Made by a program: the position numbers and the translations under genes
The notes under the pieces: generated by a model
Told to the model about the DNA's origin: nothing
The model's input: the letters and a program-made list of their open reading frames with translations, nothing else
The model's database searches: none
NCBI GenBank assembly: GCA_020086605.1
Contig: JACBWW010000087.1
Span: 822,629 to 886,628, forward strand
Source: Lanius collurio
Lineage: Eukaryota > Chordata > Aves > Passeriformes > Laniidae
DNA length: 64,000 nt
Reading direction: 5' to 3'
Part shown: positions 11,865 through 22,449 of the stretch, one piece after another
How positions within the stretch are numbered: the first letter of the stretch is position 1
Layout of the letters: each line of letters opens with the position of its first letter

Positions 11865-12760
11865 GCATTCCGGCGCAGCTCCCCGCTGCGAGGGAGGCGG
11901 GGGCCCGGCAGCCGCGGGGTGAGGAGCGGGGCCGCTCGCCAGCTCCGGCTGTCGGAGCATCCCGTGGGACCGCTGCGGAGGGGGCTGTGACTCGGGGATC
12001 ACCGTGCACCAGGTTTATTGTTTTCGTTCTCCTCTGACTAAACTTTTGTGTCCAAGTTCTCTGTCCACGATTTGTGCCTTTGCTTCTTCCGAACGGGAAT
12101 TGCCATCTCGCTTTGGGGCCGGTGCCCTGTGATGTGATACCTGATGAACCACAGTGGAGCTGGTTGTGTTCCCATCTGTTGTGTGCTCTCTGGGGATGGA
12201 GAAGGCGCATGGACTGTGAGGAGCAGCCAGGGCCAGGCAGTGCCCACAGATGGCTTGAGGCAGCCTGTGGCAGTGTCCCCTGGGGCGGGATGCTGGCCCC
12301 TGCCCTGGGGCTCGCGGGAGCAGATCCGGCTGGGATCCTCTCTAAGCCAGGATGTGACGAGGGCAGGGCGAGGGGAGCAGCGGAGCGTGTGGCGATCTCG
12401 TTGGGCCCCCGAGCGCAGCAGGTCGGGGTGCAGGACCCCAAACTCTTCTGGAGTCACTGGGGGAGTGAGTTGGACGAAGGGCTCCCACTGTGTCTGGCGT
12501 GTCCGTGTGTGGCGGGAGCGTTGTGCAGAAGAGCAGGAGTCGGGGGGACGGGGGACTGTCCTCCCGGAGTGCCCCGTGCTGGTGGCAGCGCTCCCGGGCA
12601 GGAGATGGGGGCGGCTGCGGCCGAGGAGCTCCGCGCCAGGGATGGGGCAGGGTGGGATGAGCTCCGGGGGCTCTGCCCCTTGTGCCGCGGGCGCAGCCGG
12701 GCGCTGCCGGTGCTCAGCTGCGGCGCATCACCCACCGCACCGCTGCCAGGCTGCCGCGCA
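11865..12760. promoter_or_regulatory. CpG-rich blocks (possible CpG island)
   Basis: CpG dinucleotides are concentrated at about 11870-12005 and again at 12345-12760, against a background largely CpG-poor. No TATA word, good donor or convincing start frame accompanies them, so this may be an orphan CpG island rather than a gene promoter. Confidence 0.3.
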
Positions 12761-12769
12761 GCATCTGAG

Positions 12770-12905
12770 CAGCTCCGGTTACTTAACATGCAGCAAGTGT
12801 TGTACTCAGAGAAATTTAGACGTAATTTTTTTGTGCTTGCATGTAAATGTGGGTAGGTGCTGTCCTGATTGATGGCAATTAGCATTTTCTAACGGTAACA
12901 GATGT
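12770..12905. promoter_or_regulatory. Putative element with PBX-HOX site
   Basis: An AT-rich island containing TGATTGAT at 12866-12873, the canonical PBX-HOX composite word, followed closely by a homeodomain core CAATTAG and by TAACGGTAAC (MYB-like). It sits at the edge of the CpG-rich block. Confidence 0.35.
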
Positions 12906-13029
12906 TCGGATTGCCAGGAGGCTGGTACCTAACGCCCACACTGCCATCTGTTCTGCTGGGCACTGCCTGGGGAAGCGGCACCAGCGCTGCGGACCTGCGG
13001 GGCCGTGCTGGGGTGTGTTTAACAGCAGT

Positions 13030-13160
13030 GTGCAGGGGGGGTTTATTATGGGTTTTTTTCTGGGGGAAAATAATAATAATAAAGACGTTTTCAGGTTTAT
13101 AAATAGTACACTGTTTATTATGGGATGGAGACTTTCCATCTGATAAGCAGCCTGGATTGC
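13030..13160. promoter_or_regulatory. Putative AT-rich element with repeated TTTATTATGGG
   Basis: The word TTTATTATGGG occurs twice about 70 bases apart (about 13040 and 13111), with an AATAATAATAATAAAG run and TTTATAAATAG between them. CDX/HOX-type TTTATTA words dominate. There is no open frame of note. Confidence 0.3.
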
Positions 13161-13169
13161 TGCACTGTT

Positions 13170-16080
13170 AGCGAAACAGTCTGGACAACGTGGGGAGCAG
13201 GCTTGCAGGGGATGCAGTGGGAAGGGGCTCTAGTGGAGAGGCCAGTGGGTGTTCACGGGCAAACCCCCCATCTTCTGCTGGTTCTCCATGGCAGGCAGTC
13301 GCTGCTTGTGGGGACAAGGGCTGCAATGCTGTGGACATTTCTTGTCAGCTCTGGGGCAGAAGCAGTGACCAGTCTGTGTGGTGTTTAAAGGCATTTAAAG
13401 GTGTGTTTTCTAGGAAGAAACCCAGAGCCTCGAGCCCAGTCCCACTGTCTGGGCAGTCCTACCACAGCTGCTTTCCTCACCCAGTGCCTGTCCCTCCTCA
13501 TTTCTTCCTGCCTCCCTTTATCTGCAGCCTTTTACACCCATTTTCCTTGTGCCAACCTTGTCCTTTGGCACAACCAGCTCCTGCCAGTGCCCACTCCCTA
13601 TGTATTTATAGAGAAGCTTTGATTGGGCTCACACCAGCTCCTCTGTCCTGTTCCTTACGTGTGCTCCTGCAGCAGCTCTCCATCCCCTGGCAGCCCTCCC
13701 TGCTCCCCCAGCCTGACCCTCCCAGACGGGGTCATCCCATGGTATAGATCCAGCGCCGTCCCCCAGAGCTTCCTGTGCCAGGCAGCCTGGGAGCACACTC
13801 ACACACTCACTCACACGCTCACACTCACACTCACTCTTCTCCCAGATGCTGGAGCTGGTGACTCAGAGTCAGCCCGTGGCTGAGTAATGCGCCGAGACGT
13901 GTCTCCATGTGGTTCCCAGGTTGGAGCAGATGCTCCCATGTTCAGTGTTTTGGACTTTGTGCTGCTCAGTCTCAGGGCCTGCCCGTCCCCTCCAGGCTGA
14001 CCCCGTGTTCCTGACCCCCTCATCCCACTGGGTTGCTGCTGCTGGCCCAGGCACTCACATTCCCAACTTACTGTGGTGTGAACTGCATTAGGTACAGGCA
14101 GATCTTACCTGTTTGTTGTGTGTTTCCACCTTGGTTTTCCCTGAGCTCCTGTTCTGCATGATGGGGGCTTGGGGATCTTTCCCTGCCCTGACTCCTCTCG
14201 TCTCCATTCTGTGCTTTCCAGTGCTGTGGGCCAGTGCAGCTTTATGTGATGTGTTGGGACAATTCTGGGGGGTTTCTGGGATGGAGGGTTCCTTGTTCCT
14301 CTGGTTTGAACTCATGGGATGTTTTGAGTTTCACTCCTGCTGTGGAGCCTTCAGTTCCTGTTCCTCAGCTCTGTCCCACTGCCTGCACACCAGTGAGTTA
14401 TCACTCATCCCTCCCACCAAAGCAATTCTCTCCACCAGCTTTCAGGCAACACCCAGGTTGGCTTTATCTCCACCTATCCATGCTGTGGAGCAGCCTTGGG
14501 AATGCTTGGTGGTGTCACTGGCCGTGGGACCAGCTGCTCCTCCCCTGGTACTTGCTACACGTCCCTGGCTGAGGCCGACTGGTGGCAAATGATGCTCTTA
14601 CCAGGGTTTGGTGGGGCCAGAGGGATCAGCTGCTGGTTCCAGGAGCAGTTCCTGGGATCTGCATGTGCAAAACCTGTGCATGGGGCCATTGCTGGACACC
14701 AGCAGCAGAGCCCTGGTCCTGCCCTCGCTGTGGTCACTGTGTCCCCCGGCCATGCACACTGTGGCCGGCACAAAGCTGTTTCCATGACACGCGATCAGCT
14801 CTTCCCTGGGCACCGCTAACATGGCTCTGGAAGGACCCTGGTGTTCTGCCAGCTGCTCCATGAGCTGCTGCACAGGGAACCAGCTCCTTGCGGGTGGGAG
14901 TTTTCTGATGCAGCTCAGCACTCAGGACAGGACCCAGCTCCCAATGGGAACCAGCGTTCCCTGGGTACACCGGGGATTTCTCAGCACTCAGCCACTGCCC
15001 GGCTGCAGCAGCAGGAAGGGTAGTAATTGTATGACAAAAGGTGAACTAGATGGAAAGTGCTCTCAGGAGAGCTCCCACAAGTTCACTGAGGTTTGGTTTG
15101 GAGGCTTTTCTGTGTTTTCTCTTTGCGTCTCCCATTCCCAATTTTTGTTTTACAGACATGAGTCAATCGTGGCATGCACAAAGGGAACACTGGGAGCCTG
15201 GGCTGGCTGCCACGCTGCTGAGCCCTGTGGGGACAAATCCTGTCCTTGGCAGCTCCAGCTCAGGGAGTCTGAAGTGGGTTTGAGCCGAGCCCACACCTGT
15301 GCTGAGCCCCACGACCCCTATCCTGGGCAGCCTTGGTGGCATGGTGAGGTTTGGTACTGCTGCTGCTCCAGGAGAGCTGAGGCACTTCCCCCTGCCCTTC
15401 ACAGGACATGCCGTCGCTGGAACACGACCAAGTAGGGGCAGGGGAGTCACCACACTGGGCAGAGGAGCTTCCAGGCAGATTTGAGATGAGCCAAAGACCC
15501 ATGCTCGTGTGAGAGGTTCAGCCCTCGCTGCAGTGCTGGCACCAGGGCACCTGGCGATGCCTGAGAGGTGTGTCTGGGCTGCGGATGGGGAATGTGGGCT
15601 GGGGACAGGGATTTCATCTGGGAACGGGGTAAGGGGCTCAAGTGCAGACAGGCTTCTCCCACACACACTTTTTTTTTGTTGGAAAACAAGTCTGCTTCGT
15701 CTTTGTTTCTTCCCCTCGCTTTTCAAATTCATCTGGGAAAACTTCCCTGGGTGCTCGCAGAGGTGTCAGCAGCCCGACAGCTTGTGCTGCTCTAATAAAA
15801 TGGCTCCGTAGCAGAGGGTTTGATCTATTTTTAAAGCGAGCTCAGCGCTGTCTCCTCCCGCCCTCCCACTGGCAGCAAAGCAGAGCCCGAAGGCTCCTGG
15901 GATGGAGGGATGGAGCTCTCCTGGGAGCGTGGCAGCGGCGGCCAGAGCCCAGAGCTTGTGCCACAGCCGTGCCAACAGCAGTGGCCGTGCCCGGGCTGCC
16001 TGTCCCCATCCCTGCTCCCCGTGGCCAGGAAATGCTCTGGGGAGCAGGACAGGGCTCCCTGTGCTGCTGTGTCAGAGAGG
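13170..16080. other. No recognisable gene
   Basis: It holds the CA-rich microsatellite at 13793-13838. A good acceptor-like tract ends at 15155, and the nearest donor-like word (CATG then GTGAGG, about 15343) would give a long, unrecognisable exon. I do not call it. Confidence 0.5.
13793..13838 (+). repeat. Microsatellite, CACACT/CTCACA type
   Basis: Interrupted CA/CT hexamer-like repeats for about 45 bases. Confidence 0.85.
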
Positions 16081-16084
16081 AGTT

Positions 16085-16260
16085 CTCTGTGAGGTTTTTA
16101 TTCCTCCAAGCGGTGATTGTGCTGTATAAATTAACATACGGAAACTTCGCTCCACTTGGAAGTTTGGTATTTTCTGCTTGTTTGATGCCCTGTTATTAAA
16201 ACTCAATTTCTACAAATAACATCCTTTAAATAGAATTCGTCTTCCAGCGATGACTCATCG
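16085..16260. promoter_or_regulatory. Putative conserved element with AP-1 site
   Basis: An AT-rich island with a perfect AP-1 word TGACTCA at 16251-16257, embedded in the palindrome CGATGACTCATCG. Also present are TATAAATTAAC and AAATAACATCC-type words. It is the last low-GC block before a CpG-rich segment. Confidence 0.35.
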
Positions 16261-16545
16261 CAGAGCAGCAGCTCCTCGCAGGAGAAGGCAGCACGAGGGC
16301 AGGTCTGGCACTTGCAGCCTTGGGAATCCCCAGATCAGTGCCCGGGGCTTTGCTGCGTGCAGGGGAAGCTGCCCCGGTTGCTCTGCTGCCTACCCTGCTG
16401 CGTCCGCCCGCCCCAGCTGCCGCCAGTGCCCACGGGCTCGGCACGGGGATCGGGTCCCGGTGCGTTCTGGGGTGTCCCTGGAGCCCGCAGACCCGGAGTG
16501 GCGGCAGGGACCCGCCTGTCCCGGCTGCCCACCGCCTGTGCCGCG

Positions 16546-16682
16546 GTGCCACCGTGGTGGGACCGCGATGGTGCCGCCGTGGTGGGACCGCGATGGTGCC
16601 ACCGTGGTGGGACCGCGATGGTGCCGCCGTGGTGGGACCGCGATGGTGCCGCCGTGGTGGGACCGCGATGGTGCCACCGTGT
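16546..16682 (+). repeat. Minisatellite, 25-bp unit, five full copies plus partial
   Basis: Copies start at 16546, 16571, 16596, 16621 and 16646, with a partial sixth at 16671. Copies differ mainly at one base (GTGCCACC versus GTGCCGCC), in the pattern A, G, A, G, G, A. Because 25 is not a multiple of three, the array opens long artefactual frames on both strands. Confidence 0.95.
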
Positions 16683-16699
16683 CGCTCTCTCCTGCCCGT

Positions 16700-17255
16700 G
16701 CTGTTCCCTGGCACTGGCGAGGGCAGGCTGGGGATGAGGTGAGCTCCCAGAGCAGGAGCCGAGGCAGGGACCGAAGGCATGAAGGATCACTGCACAGGCT
16801 GTGTCACGCCTTGCCAGGCAGTGGCCGGGGGAATCCATCGGCCGGGTGTGGGGCGGGGTGAGATCTGCCCCCATGTGTGCCCATTCTGCTGGCACTGGCT
16901 CTGCCTGTGCTGGTTCCCTTGATGAAGCTTCTTAGAGAGGTGACAGGGACAGGAATAGGTGCGGGAATTGTGTCGGGGAGAGGAGGTGGGGTTTAGGTGT
17001 TCGCTAGGGGGGAGGCCGGATGGAGGCCGGATGGCGGCAGGATGGACGGGCCGGGGCTGAGGGGCTCCTCTCCAGACAGCACAGCAGCACACCTGCACAG
17101 GGCAGGTTTCCACCAGGGAGGAAGAGGAGAGCACAAGCCGTTCTCCCAGCCCTAGCAGTGTCAGGCTGGGCCGCTCCAAGTGGTCTTGAGCTCCTGCAAA
17201 AATGAGTTTTCTCCGTGCTCTTGCCTCCTCCCTGGGACGACGCTCGCTCCGGTTC
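16700..17255. other. No recognisable gene
   Basis: GC-rich, with a small direct duplication of GGAGGCCGGAT near 17010-17033. Nothing else supported. Confidence 0.5.
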
Positions 17256-17259
17256 AAGG

Positions 17260-17400
17260 GTTCCTGCCAGGATTATTATTCTTTCAGGTCTGACATCTGT
17301 TAAGGTGACAGCAGCCGGGGAGAGGGAAGGGATTGGAACAAATTCCTCATAAAAAGTAGCTAAGTTGATGAAACCATTACGGTGCCTGCATCCGGCACTC
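17260..17400. promoter_or_regulatory. Putative regulatory element
   Basis: A lower-GC island with GGATTATTATTC, AGCTAAGTTGATGAAACC and ACCATTACGG words (homeodomain/OTX-like GGATTA). No coding frame. Confidence 0.25.
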
Positions 17401-17409
17401 CATCACCGT

Positions 17410-19040
17410 GACACGCCGGGGACAGGGACAGGCGCTGCCGGGGGCTGAGCTTCTCCCCGGGAGGGCGGGGCCAGCCCTCTGCCCCGCGGGTCCCTGTCCC
17501 TGGGTGAGCTCAGCTGTTCCCTCTCCTGTCCCGCAGCCCGAGCATCTCGCATTTGATCATTTCTCGATGCTGGTGCTGCTGTTCCATGCAAGGGTCCTGG
17601 AGCGGCCCTGGGACCCCCAGCCCTGTGGCAGAGCCAGCAGAGGGAGTGAGCTGGGGCTGGGGCAGATGGGGCAACCAGTGGAGAGAAAATGGCACTGAGA
17701 GCTGGATTCCCAGAGCAGCACCTGCTGTGGAGCATCCAGGAGTTGCAGATAGGGCTGGGATTAGCCCAGCGAGGCAAGGGGGCTGTTTGCCACCAAGGTG
17801 ACGGGTGTTGGTGGTCAGGATGGATCACCTGTGGTTCTTGGGCATGGTGAGACTCTGTTTGCTGGCCCTGGCCTGTGTCCAGCCAGGCTCCCTGGGCTTT
17901 AAATCCCACCAGTGCCTTTCCCTGCAGAGGTGCTGCTTCAGGGACTATGAAGAGCCAAGAGAACTCCAGAAAAGGCAGCTAATCTCCAGACCATGTCTCA
18001 AAAATGGTTTTAATCCCTTTTTCACCCTCACAGCCTCCTTCATTCTCAGCTAGAAGTGGTCACCCCTGTTAAGTGCTCGCTCCTGGGTTGAGTACTGAGC
18101 TGGTGGAGGAGGCGCTGGGATGTGGAAGGAAAACCCTTTTTCCTGGAGGCATTGAGCTATTCCTTACCGTGACCTAGATGTCAGTTTAATGCTCTGACTA
18201 GTCCCAAGACTCACATATGAAGTTGCCCAGGGGAAGAGGATATTTCAGGAACACAGAAGCTGCTCAGCAGTGGTAAAGTGCATGAGCTTTCCCTGGCAGG
18301 AGCCGTGCTGAGCCTCCGTCTGCTCATGCCCCCATGCCAGCCATGGAGCGGTGCCCCCTCTCCTCGGGGAGTGAGCACAGTGCCCGGGCAGTGGGAGGGT
18401 CAGTGGTGCTCTGGCCCACGATGGCAGTGCCGTGCAGAGCCCGCGGTGCTCCAGGGCCAGGGCTGGAGTGCGAGCGGGAGCTGCTGGTGCTGCCTGCCCG
18501 GCGTGCAGCCGCTGTGCCCGGAGCAGGAACTGTCCCAGCTTCATGCCAGGCTCCACAGCAGAGGTGGGTGTGGGCTGCCAGAAGGGACACGGCGCAGGTG
18601 GAGGATGTCCAGTGCCACGCTGGGTAAATCTGGGTTTGCACACTCGCTCGTCACTGTCTCCCTGCCCTTACCCGGCTGGTTGTGTTCCCCCTTGCTCCTC
18701 TGTGCCTGCTGGATTTGGGTGTGTTCCTGGGGCTCTGCCAGGGCTGGTCCTGCCGGGTCCCCCCACTCCATCCTGCTGCCACCACAGCCTTTGTGGCACA
18801 AAGTTGATGCTTCCATCTTGTGTTCCCCCGCACCTGTGAGTTCCCGTGTGGATGATTTAGAGCTGAAAGCCTGGGCTCTGGCACTGGGAGAGGGTTCCCA
18901 AGATAAAATAATCTCTGCCAGCAGCTGAAGTGACAGAAGCCCCATTAACAGCAGCATATGCCTGGGAACACCCGTGCTGCGCGGGAGGACGATGCGGAGT
19001 GGGGGGAGCACGGGAGCAGCAGCCCACAGGAAGGGGGATG
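17410..19040. other. No recognisable gene
   Basis: GC-rich, with a lower-GC stretch at about 18125-18260 that could be a weak element. No exons or repeats recognised. Confidence 0.5.
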
Positions 19041-19044
19041 TGGG

Positions 19045-19255
19045 AGCTGGTAATTACTCTGCTGCCATTGGGATGTGCCTTGCTAATTTACAGCGTTAGT
19101 GGAATCAGGATGTGATTCTTCCTCCTGAGCCTGGGCAGGGCTGTCCCCTGGTGCAGGCAGCCGTAATTATCCACGTTTAACTGAAGGCTTCTAAAATGTA
19201 TTTGTCTTGCAGCATGTGAGTGTAATTGCTGTGAATTAAATACGAATGCAGTTGT
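19045..19255. promoter_or_regulatory. Putative conserved element (homeodomain-rich)
   Basis: Contains GGTAATTACTC, GCTAATTTAC, CCGTAATTATCC, GTGTAATTGC and GAATTAAATAC: five TAATT-type cores within about 200 bases between GC-rich flanks. Confidence 0.35.
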
Positions 19256-19259
19256 GGCT

Positions 19260-20290
19260 GGAGCAGGACCTCGTCTGACAGGGAGCACATGGAGCTGGGG
19301 CTTCCTGGGCTGCTCTCTGGCCCTCTGCGCTGGCAGGGAGGGAGACTGCCACCAGTTGGAGCTGGGAAGGATTTGTGGAGTTTCTGGGCATCACCACAGC
19401 CCCAGCACAGACCTTCCCTCCCTTGCTCTCCTGACTGGAGGTCTGTGCTGACTGGATGGATGTGCTGATGGTAGGAGCCTGGCAGCCTGTGAGTATTCCT
19501 GGGGATCTGCTGGTTCAGCCTCTCTCCCAGCACTGGGGCTGGGGGCTGCCTGGGTTTGTTTGCCTTGACCTGTGTATTTGTGGACACCAGTGATGCATGG
19601 TTGGCACTGGGCCATTCCTGGGGTGCGGGGCTCTGTGCTGAGGGGTCTGCCCTGGGGTCCTGCTATCCTGCTGCTCAGGGCTGCAGCTCCAACCCCTGCT
19701 TGCCTCCACGCTGGCAGCCCCAAGGCCGAGGGGCTCAGGCGCTGCGGGGCTCCGGGGCAGGGTGGGGAGCAGAGCCTGGGCGCTGCTTGGGGACCTCTCA
19801 GGGCCACCAGGTGCCTCTGGGTTTGGGGTGCTCCATAGGACACCTGCTCTGGGGCTCCCTAGTTCTTGTTGGGAAGGGAAGCTCCCAGGTGGGTTTTCAG
19901 GCACTTGGATCTTTGCTCTCTGAGGGGCCATTTCCTTGCCTGGAGTGGTGGTGACAAACATGTGACATGGACCTGCTGAGCCTGGAGGAAGCGGCGCTGG
20001 GGTGACAATGGTGTCAGCTGCCCCCTTGGCCCAGGCACAGCTTGCTGGTTGTCACAGGGGTTTGGAGACCATCCTGTTCGGTGGGGAGCCGGCAGGAGGG
20101 GACGGGGGGGCAGCTGGGCACTCTCCATGGCTGTCGGCCCCAGCCCCAGGGCAGGACGCTGGATGTCCCCCTTCCCTGTGGGGCCGACTGTGGCTGTACC
20201 CCTGTTATGGTTGGGGTGAAGGGCTGCCCATGGGCAATGAAGGGCAAATGTGTGCTGGTACCAGGCTTGGGGCCTGTGCTGGAAAAACAC
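19260..20290. other. No recognisable gene
   Basis: GC-rich non-coding sequence immediately upstream of the LINE relic. Open frames have background composition. Confidence 0.5.
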
Positions 20291-20299
20291 TGGTGGCAT

Positions 20300-20750
20300 G
20301 GGAGATGTGCAGGAAAGAGCTACAGAAATGGTTCATGGGCTGGAAAAGCTGCTCTGCTGTGAGAGACAGAGCCTAAGTAGGTTGAACTTTTCATCCAAGA
20401 GAAGTTTAAGAGGTGGCTCTGTGATGTGGGTTGTTTTAGCTTGTGATTAAGAGATGTCTTTGGGTACAGAGTACTCTAATTTAGCAGGAAAAAGACATAA
20501 GATCCAGGCTCTGAAAGCTCCAGTAAGACAAATTCTGACTGGAAACGAAGTGCGTATTTTTATCAGGGAAGGTAATTAACCACTGGAACAGCTTAAGCCT
20601 GTGGGGGTTTTCTCTGTTGCTTGCTATCTGTGGATCAAACATGGATATCTGTCTGGGAGGAAGGCAGTGAATGGGATGGACATAGGATTGGAGCCTTTGG
20701 CCTGTGTTCCAGGAATGCATTTGCCAGGTCTAAGGGCCCTTCTGGCCCTG
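20300..20750 (+). mobile_element. CR1-type LINE, 5'-truncated 3' end fragment
   Basis: The order of words matches the 3' part of ancient sauropsid CR1 elements as I know them: a GAGAGACAGAGC-like start, AAGAGAAGTTTAAGAGGTGG, TCTAATTTAGCAGGAAAAAG, AAGACAAATTCTGACTGGAA, GGTAATTAACCACTGGAACA, and a CTAAGGGCCCTTCTGGCC end. It runs 5' to 3' on the + strand. The reverse-transcriptase frame is broken throughout and no domain survives. The 5' end is fuzzy. Its strong divergence implies an old insertion. Confidence 0.75.
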
Positions 20751-20759
20751 GGCTGTATC

Positions 20760-21270
20760 ATTTGGTGCTTGTACATGAGGGTACTTTGAATTCTGAGTTG
20801 TAAAGGAGAGATGAGCCCTAAAGGATTTGAAATGGGAATTGGGAGAGCTAGTTTCTGTGGAGAAGGGGTCTTGTGTTCTCTGGCAATTTTTAGAAGGAGG
20901 TGGCAGGGCACTAAAGTTGCCCTCGTCAGGCACCTTCGCTCTCGCCTCAGTTCTGGCCCTGTTCCAGTTTGGTATCTGCAGAAAACAAAAGTAAACTCTC
21001 TTCTTAACTGTGAAAATCCTACTCTCCAAAGCCAGGCCTGTTTGGGGGTTTCCAGCCTGTTTTTGTACCCATGCTGTAATGCCTCTGGCACTGCTCTGCA
21101 TCCTTTACCCACACGGTGTGACAGGGCAGCAGAAACTTTCCCGAAGTTAAGGCAAGCCATGTTCCTCCTGTGCTGGGGACTGGACAGGGGGAATGAAGTG
21201 AGGTGGGGGTGTCTGTGACACACCAACGTTGGCTTGTGCAGCTCCTAGCCCTGAGCTGGACCCGTCTGTC
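20760..21270. other. No recognisable gene
   Basis: Moderate GC sequence following the LINE relic. Part may be flanking old repeat, but nothing was recognised. Confidence 0.4.
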
Positions 21271-21276
21271 CTGCAG

Positions 21277-21352
21277 CTCTGGGTGCTCTGGGCTCGGCCA
21301 CAGCCCCGGGGCCGGCCGGGCTCTGGCCATGGGCAGCACGGTGTCTGAGCAG
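21277..21352 (+). other. Candidate exon with Kozak-perfect ATG and phase-0 donor
   Basis: A usable acceptor (CTGTCCTGCAG) ends at 21276 and a donor (CAG then GTAGGA) begins at 21353. Inside, an ATG at 21329 in the context GCCATGG starts an eight-codon frame, MGSTVSEQ, that meets the donor in phase 0, the same phase as the first exons at 53 and 60 kb. MGxxxS fits the N-myristoylation pattern (Gly2, Ser6). The segment is GC-rich and small, so chance is a real alternative. Confidence 0.2.
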
Positions 21353-21359
21353 GTAGGAC

Positions 21360-22090
21360 ACGGGCTCAGCGTGTGCTGGAGGGTTCCCAGGCCCGTCCAT
21401 CTGCTCCTCTGTGACAGTGGGAAGTTTGCTGGCCGTGGGCCGGGGCCAGCCTGCTCGGGAACCTTCCGCCTGGTGCGCGGTGCTGGGGCCGTGGGCAGGA
21501 GCTGCCTGTGCCACGCGGCTGCCAGGGCTGCAGCTGGCACCCAGCATGGCGCCGGGGGTGCCCGGGGCAGGAGCATCCTCTCCCGTGGACACGGGCTGCA
21601 AATAGCCACTGAGTCAGACTCTGGAATGGGACCATCTTCCCAGGTACCGTCGTTTTCCAAATAATTCTGAACCTTTCCTCTGCTCAGAGACTGAATCCTG
21701 TGTCAGTGCAGTGCCACAGGAGTGTTGAGTGGGATTTCCATCACTCCTCAGAGAGACAGGGACTCACCGTGCCCCGTCCCGTGGGGCAGCAAGTCCCCTC
21801 TCCCTGCTCCCAGTGCTCACCCAGCACCCAAGGCAGCACAGGTTGTGCTGGTCTTGGTGTTTCTGAGCCTGGAGAAGTCCTGTGAAGGCAGAGCTGGTCC
21901 CCTGCCACAGAGCAGTTCTGTCACACGGTGTCTGAGGAGCGTGGGCAGCGTGGCAGGGCTGGCAGGGCAGCACCATGCCTGGCTTGCTGAGGTGTTACCC
22001 CCACATACCTGTGCCACTGCCTGTCCCCTTCATCCTGGATCCAGCTGCTGGTGGGACTGTGGGCACTGTCCTTCCTGGCTGGGATAAAGG
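21360..22090. other. No recognisable gene
   Basis: GC-rich. A CCCAG/GTACCG junction-like word at about 21639-21648 is not supported by a partner site. Confidence 0.5.
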
Positions 22091-22094
22091 GGAG

Positions 22095-22440
22095 GAAATG
22101 GGGGATGTGGCATGGGAAGGGTTAATGCAGAAAGATTTTTACCCCGTGGCGTAAACAGCACCGAATGCATGTTTGCCTTCATTTGCATATTGAAACATAT
22201 CCTAAAGGCCCCTCGTTTGGAAAGTTCTGTTTTTTGCTCCATTTTCCTATAGAAGGGAGGAAATTATTCATAATTAAAAAGTAATAATAATGCGGAATGA
22301 AGGAACCCAGCTGTATAATACCCAGCACAAAAGGGGGAGCGTGGGGAATCTATTTTTAATGGTTTCCACAGCAACTGCGATTTTGTTTACAGTGATTTTC
22401 CTCCTGTGCTGTGAGGCTGTTCCCAATTTACATTTTTAAG
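22095..22440. promoter_or_regulatory. Strong candidate conserved non-coding element
   Basis: One of the clearest AT-rich islands. It contains an octamer/POU-like ATTTGCATA at about 22181-22189, GGAAATTATTCATAATTAAAAAG, AATAATAATGCGG, CTATTTTTAATGG (MEF2-like) and TTGTTTAC (forkhead core). Flanks are GC-rich on both sides and it has no open coding frame. I expect alignment across birds to extend beyond its edges less well than within it. Confidence 0.45.
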
Positions 22441-22449
22441 GAGCTCTTG

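Noticed and set aside
15156..15342. Segment after a strong TTTTGTTTTACAG acceptor
   Set aside because: The only donor-like word (CATG/GTGAGG) is weak and the encoded peptides are background-like.
16226..16895. Repetitive frames with WWDRDG/SHHGGT motifs
   Set aside because: Products of the 25-bp minisatellite in different frames, not a protein.
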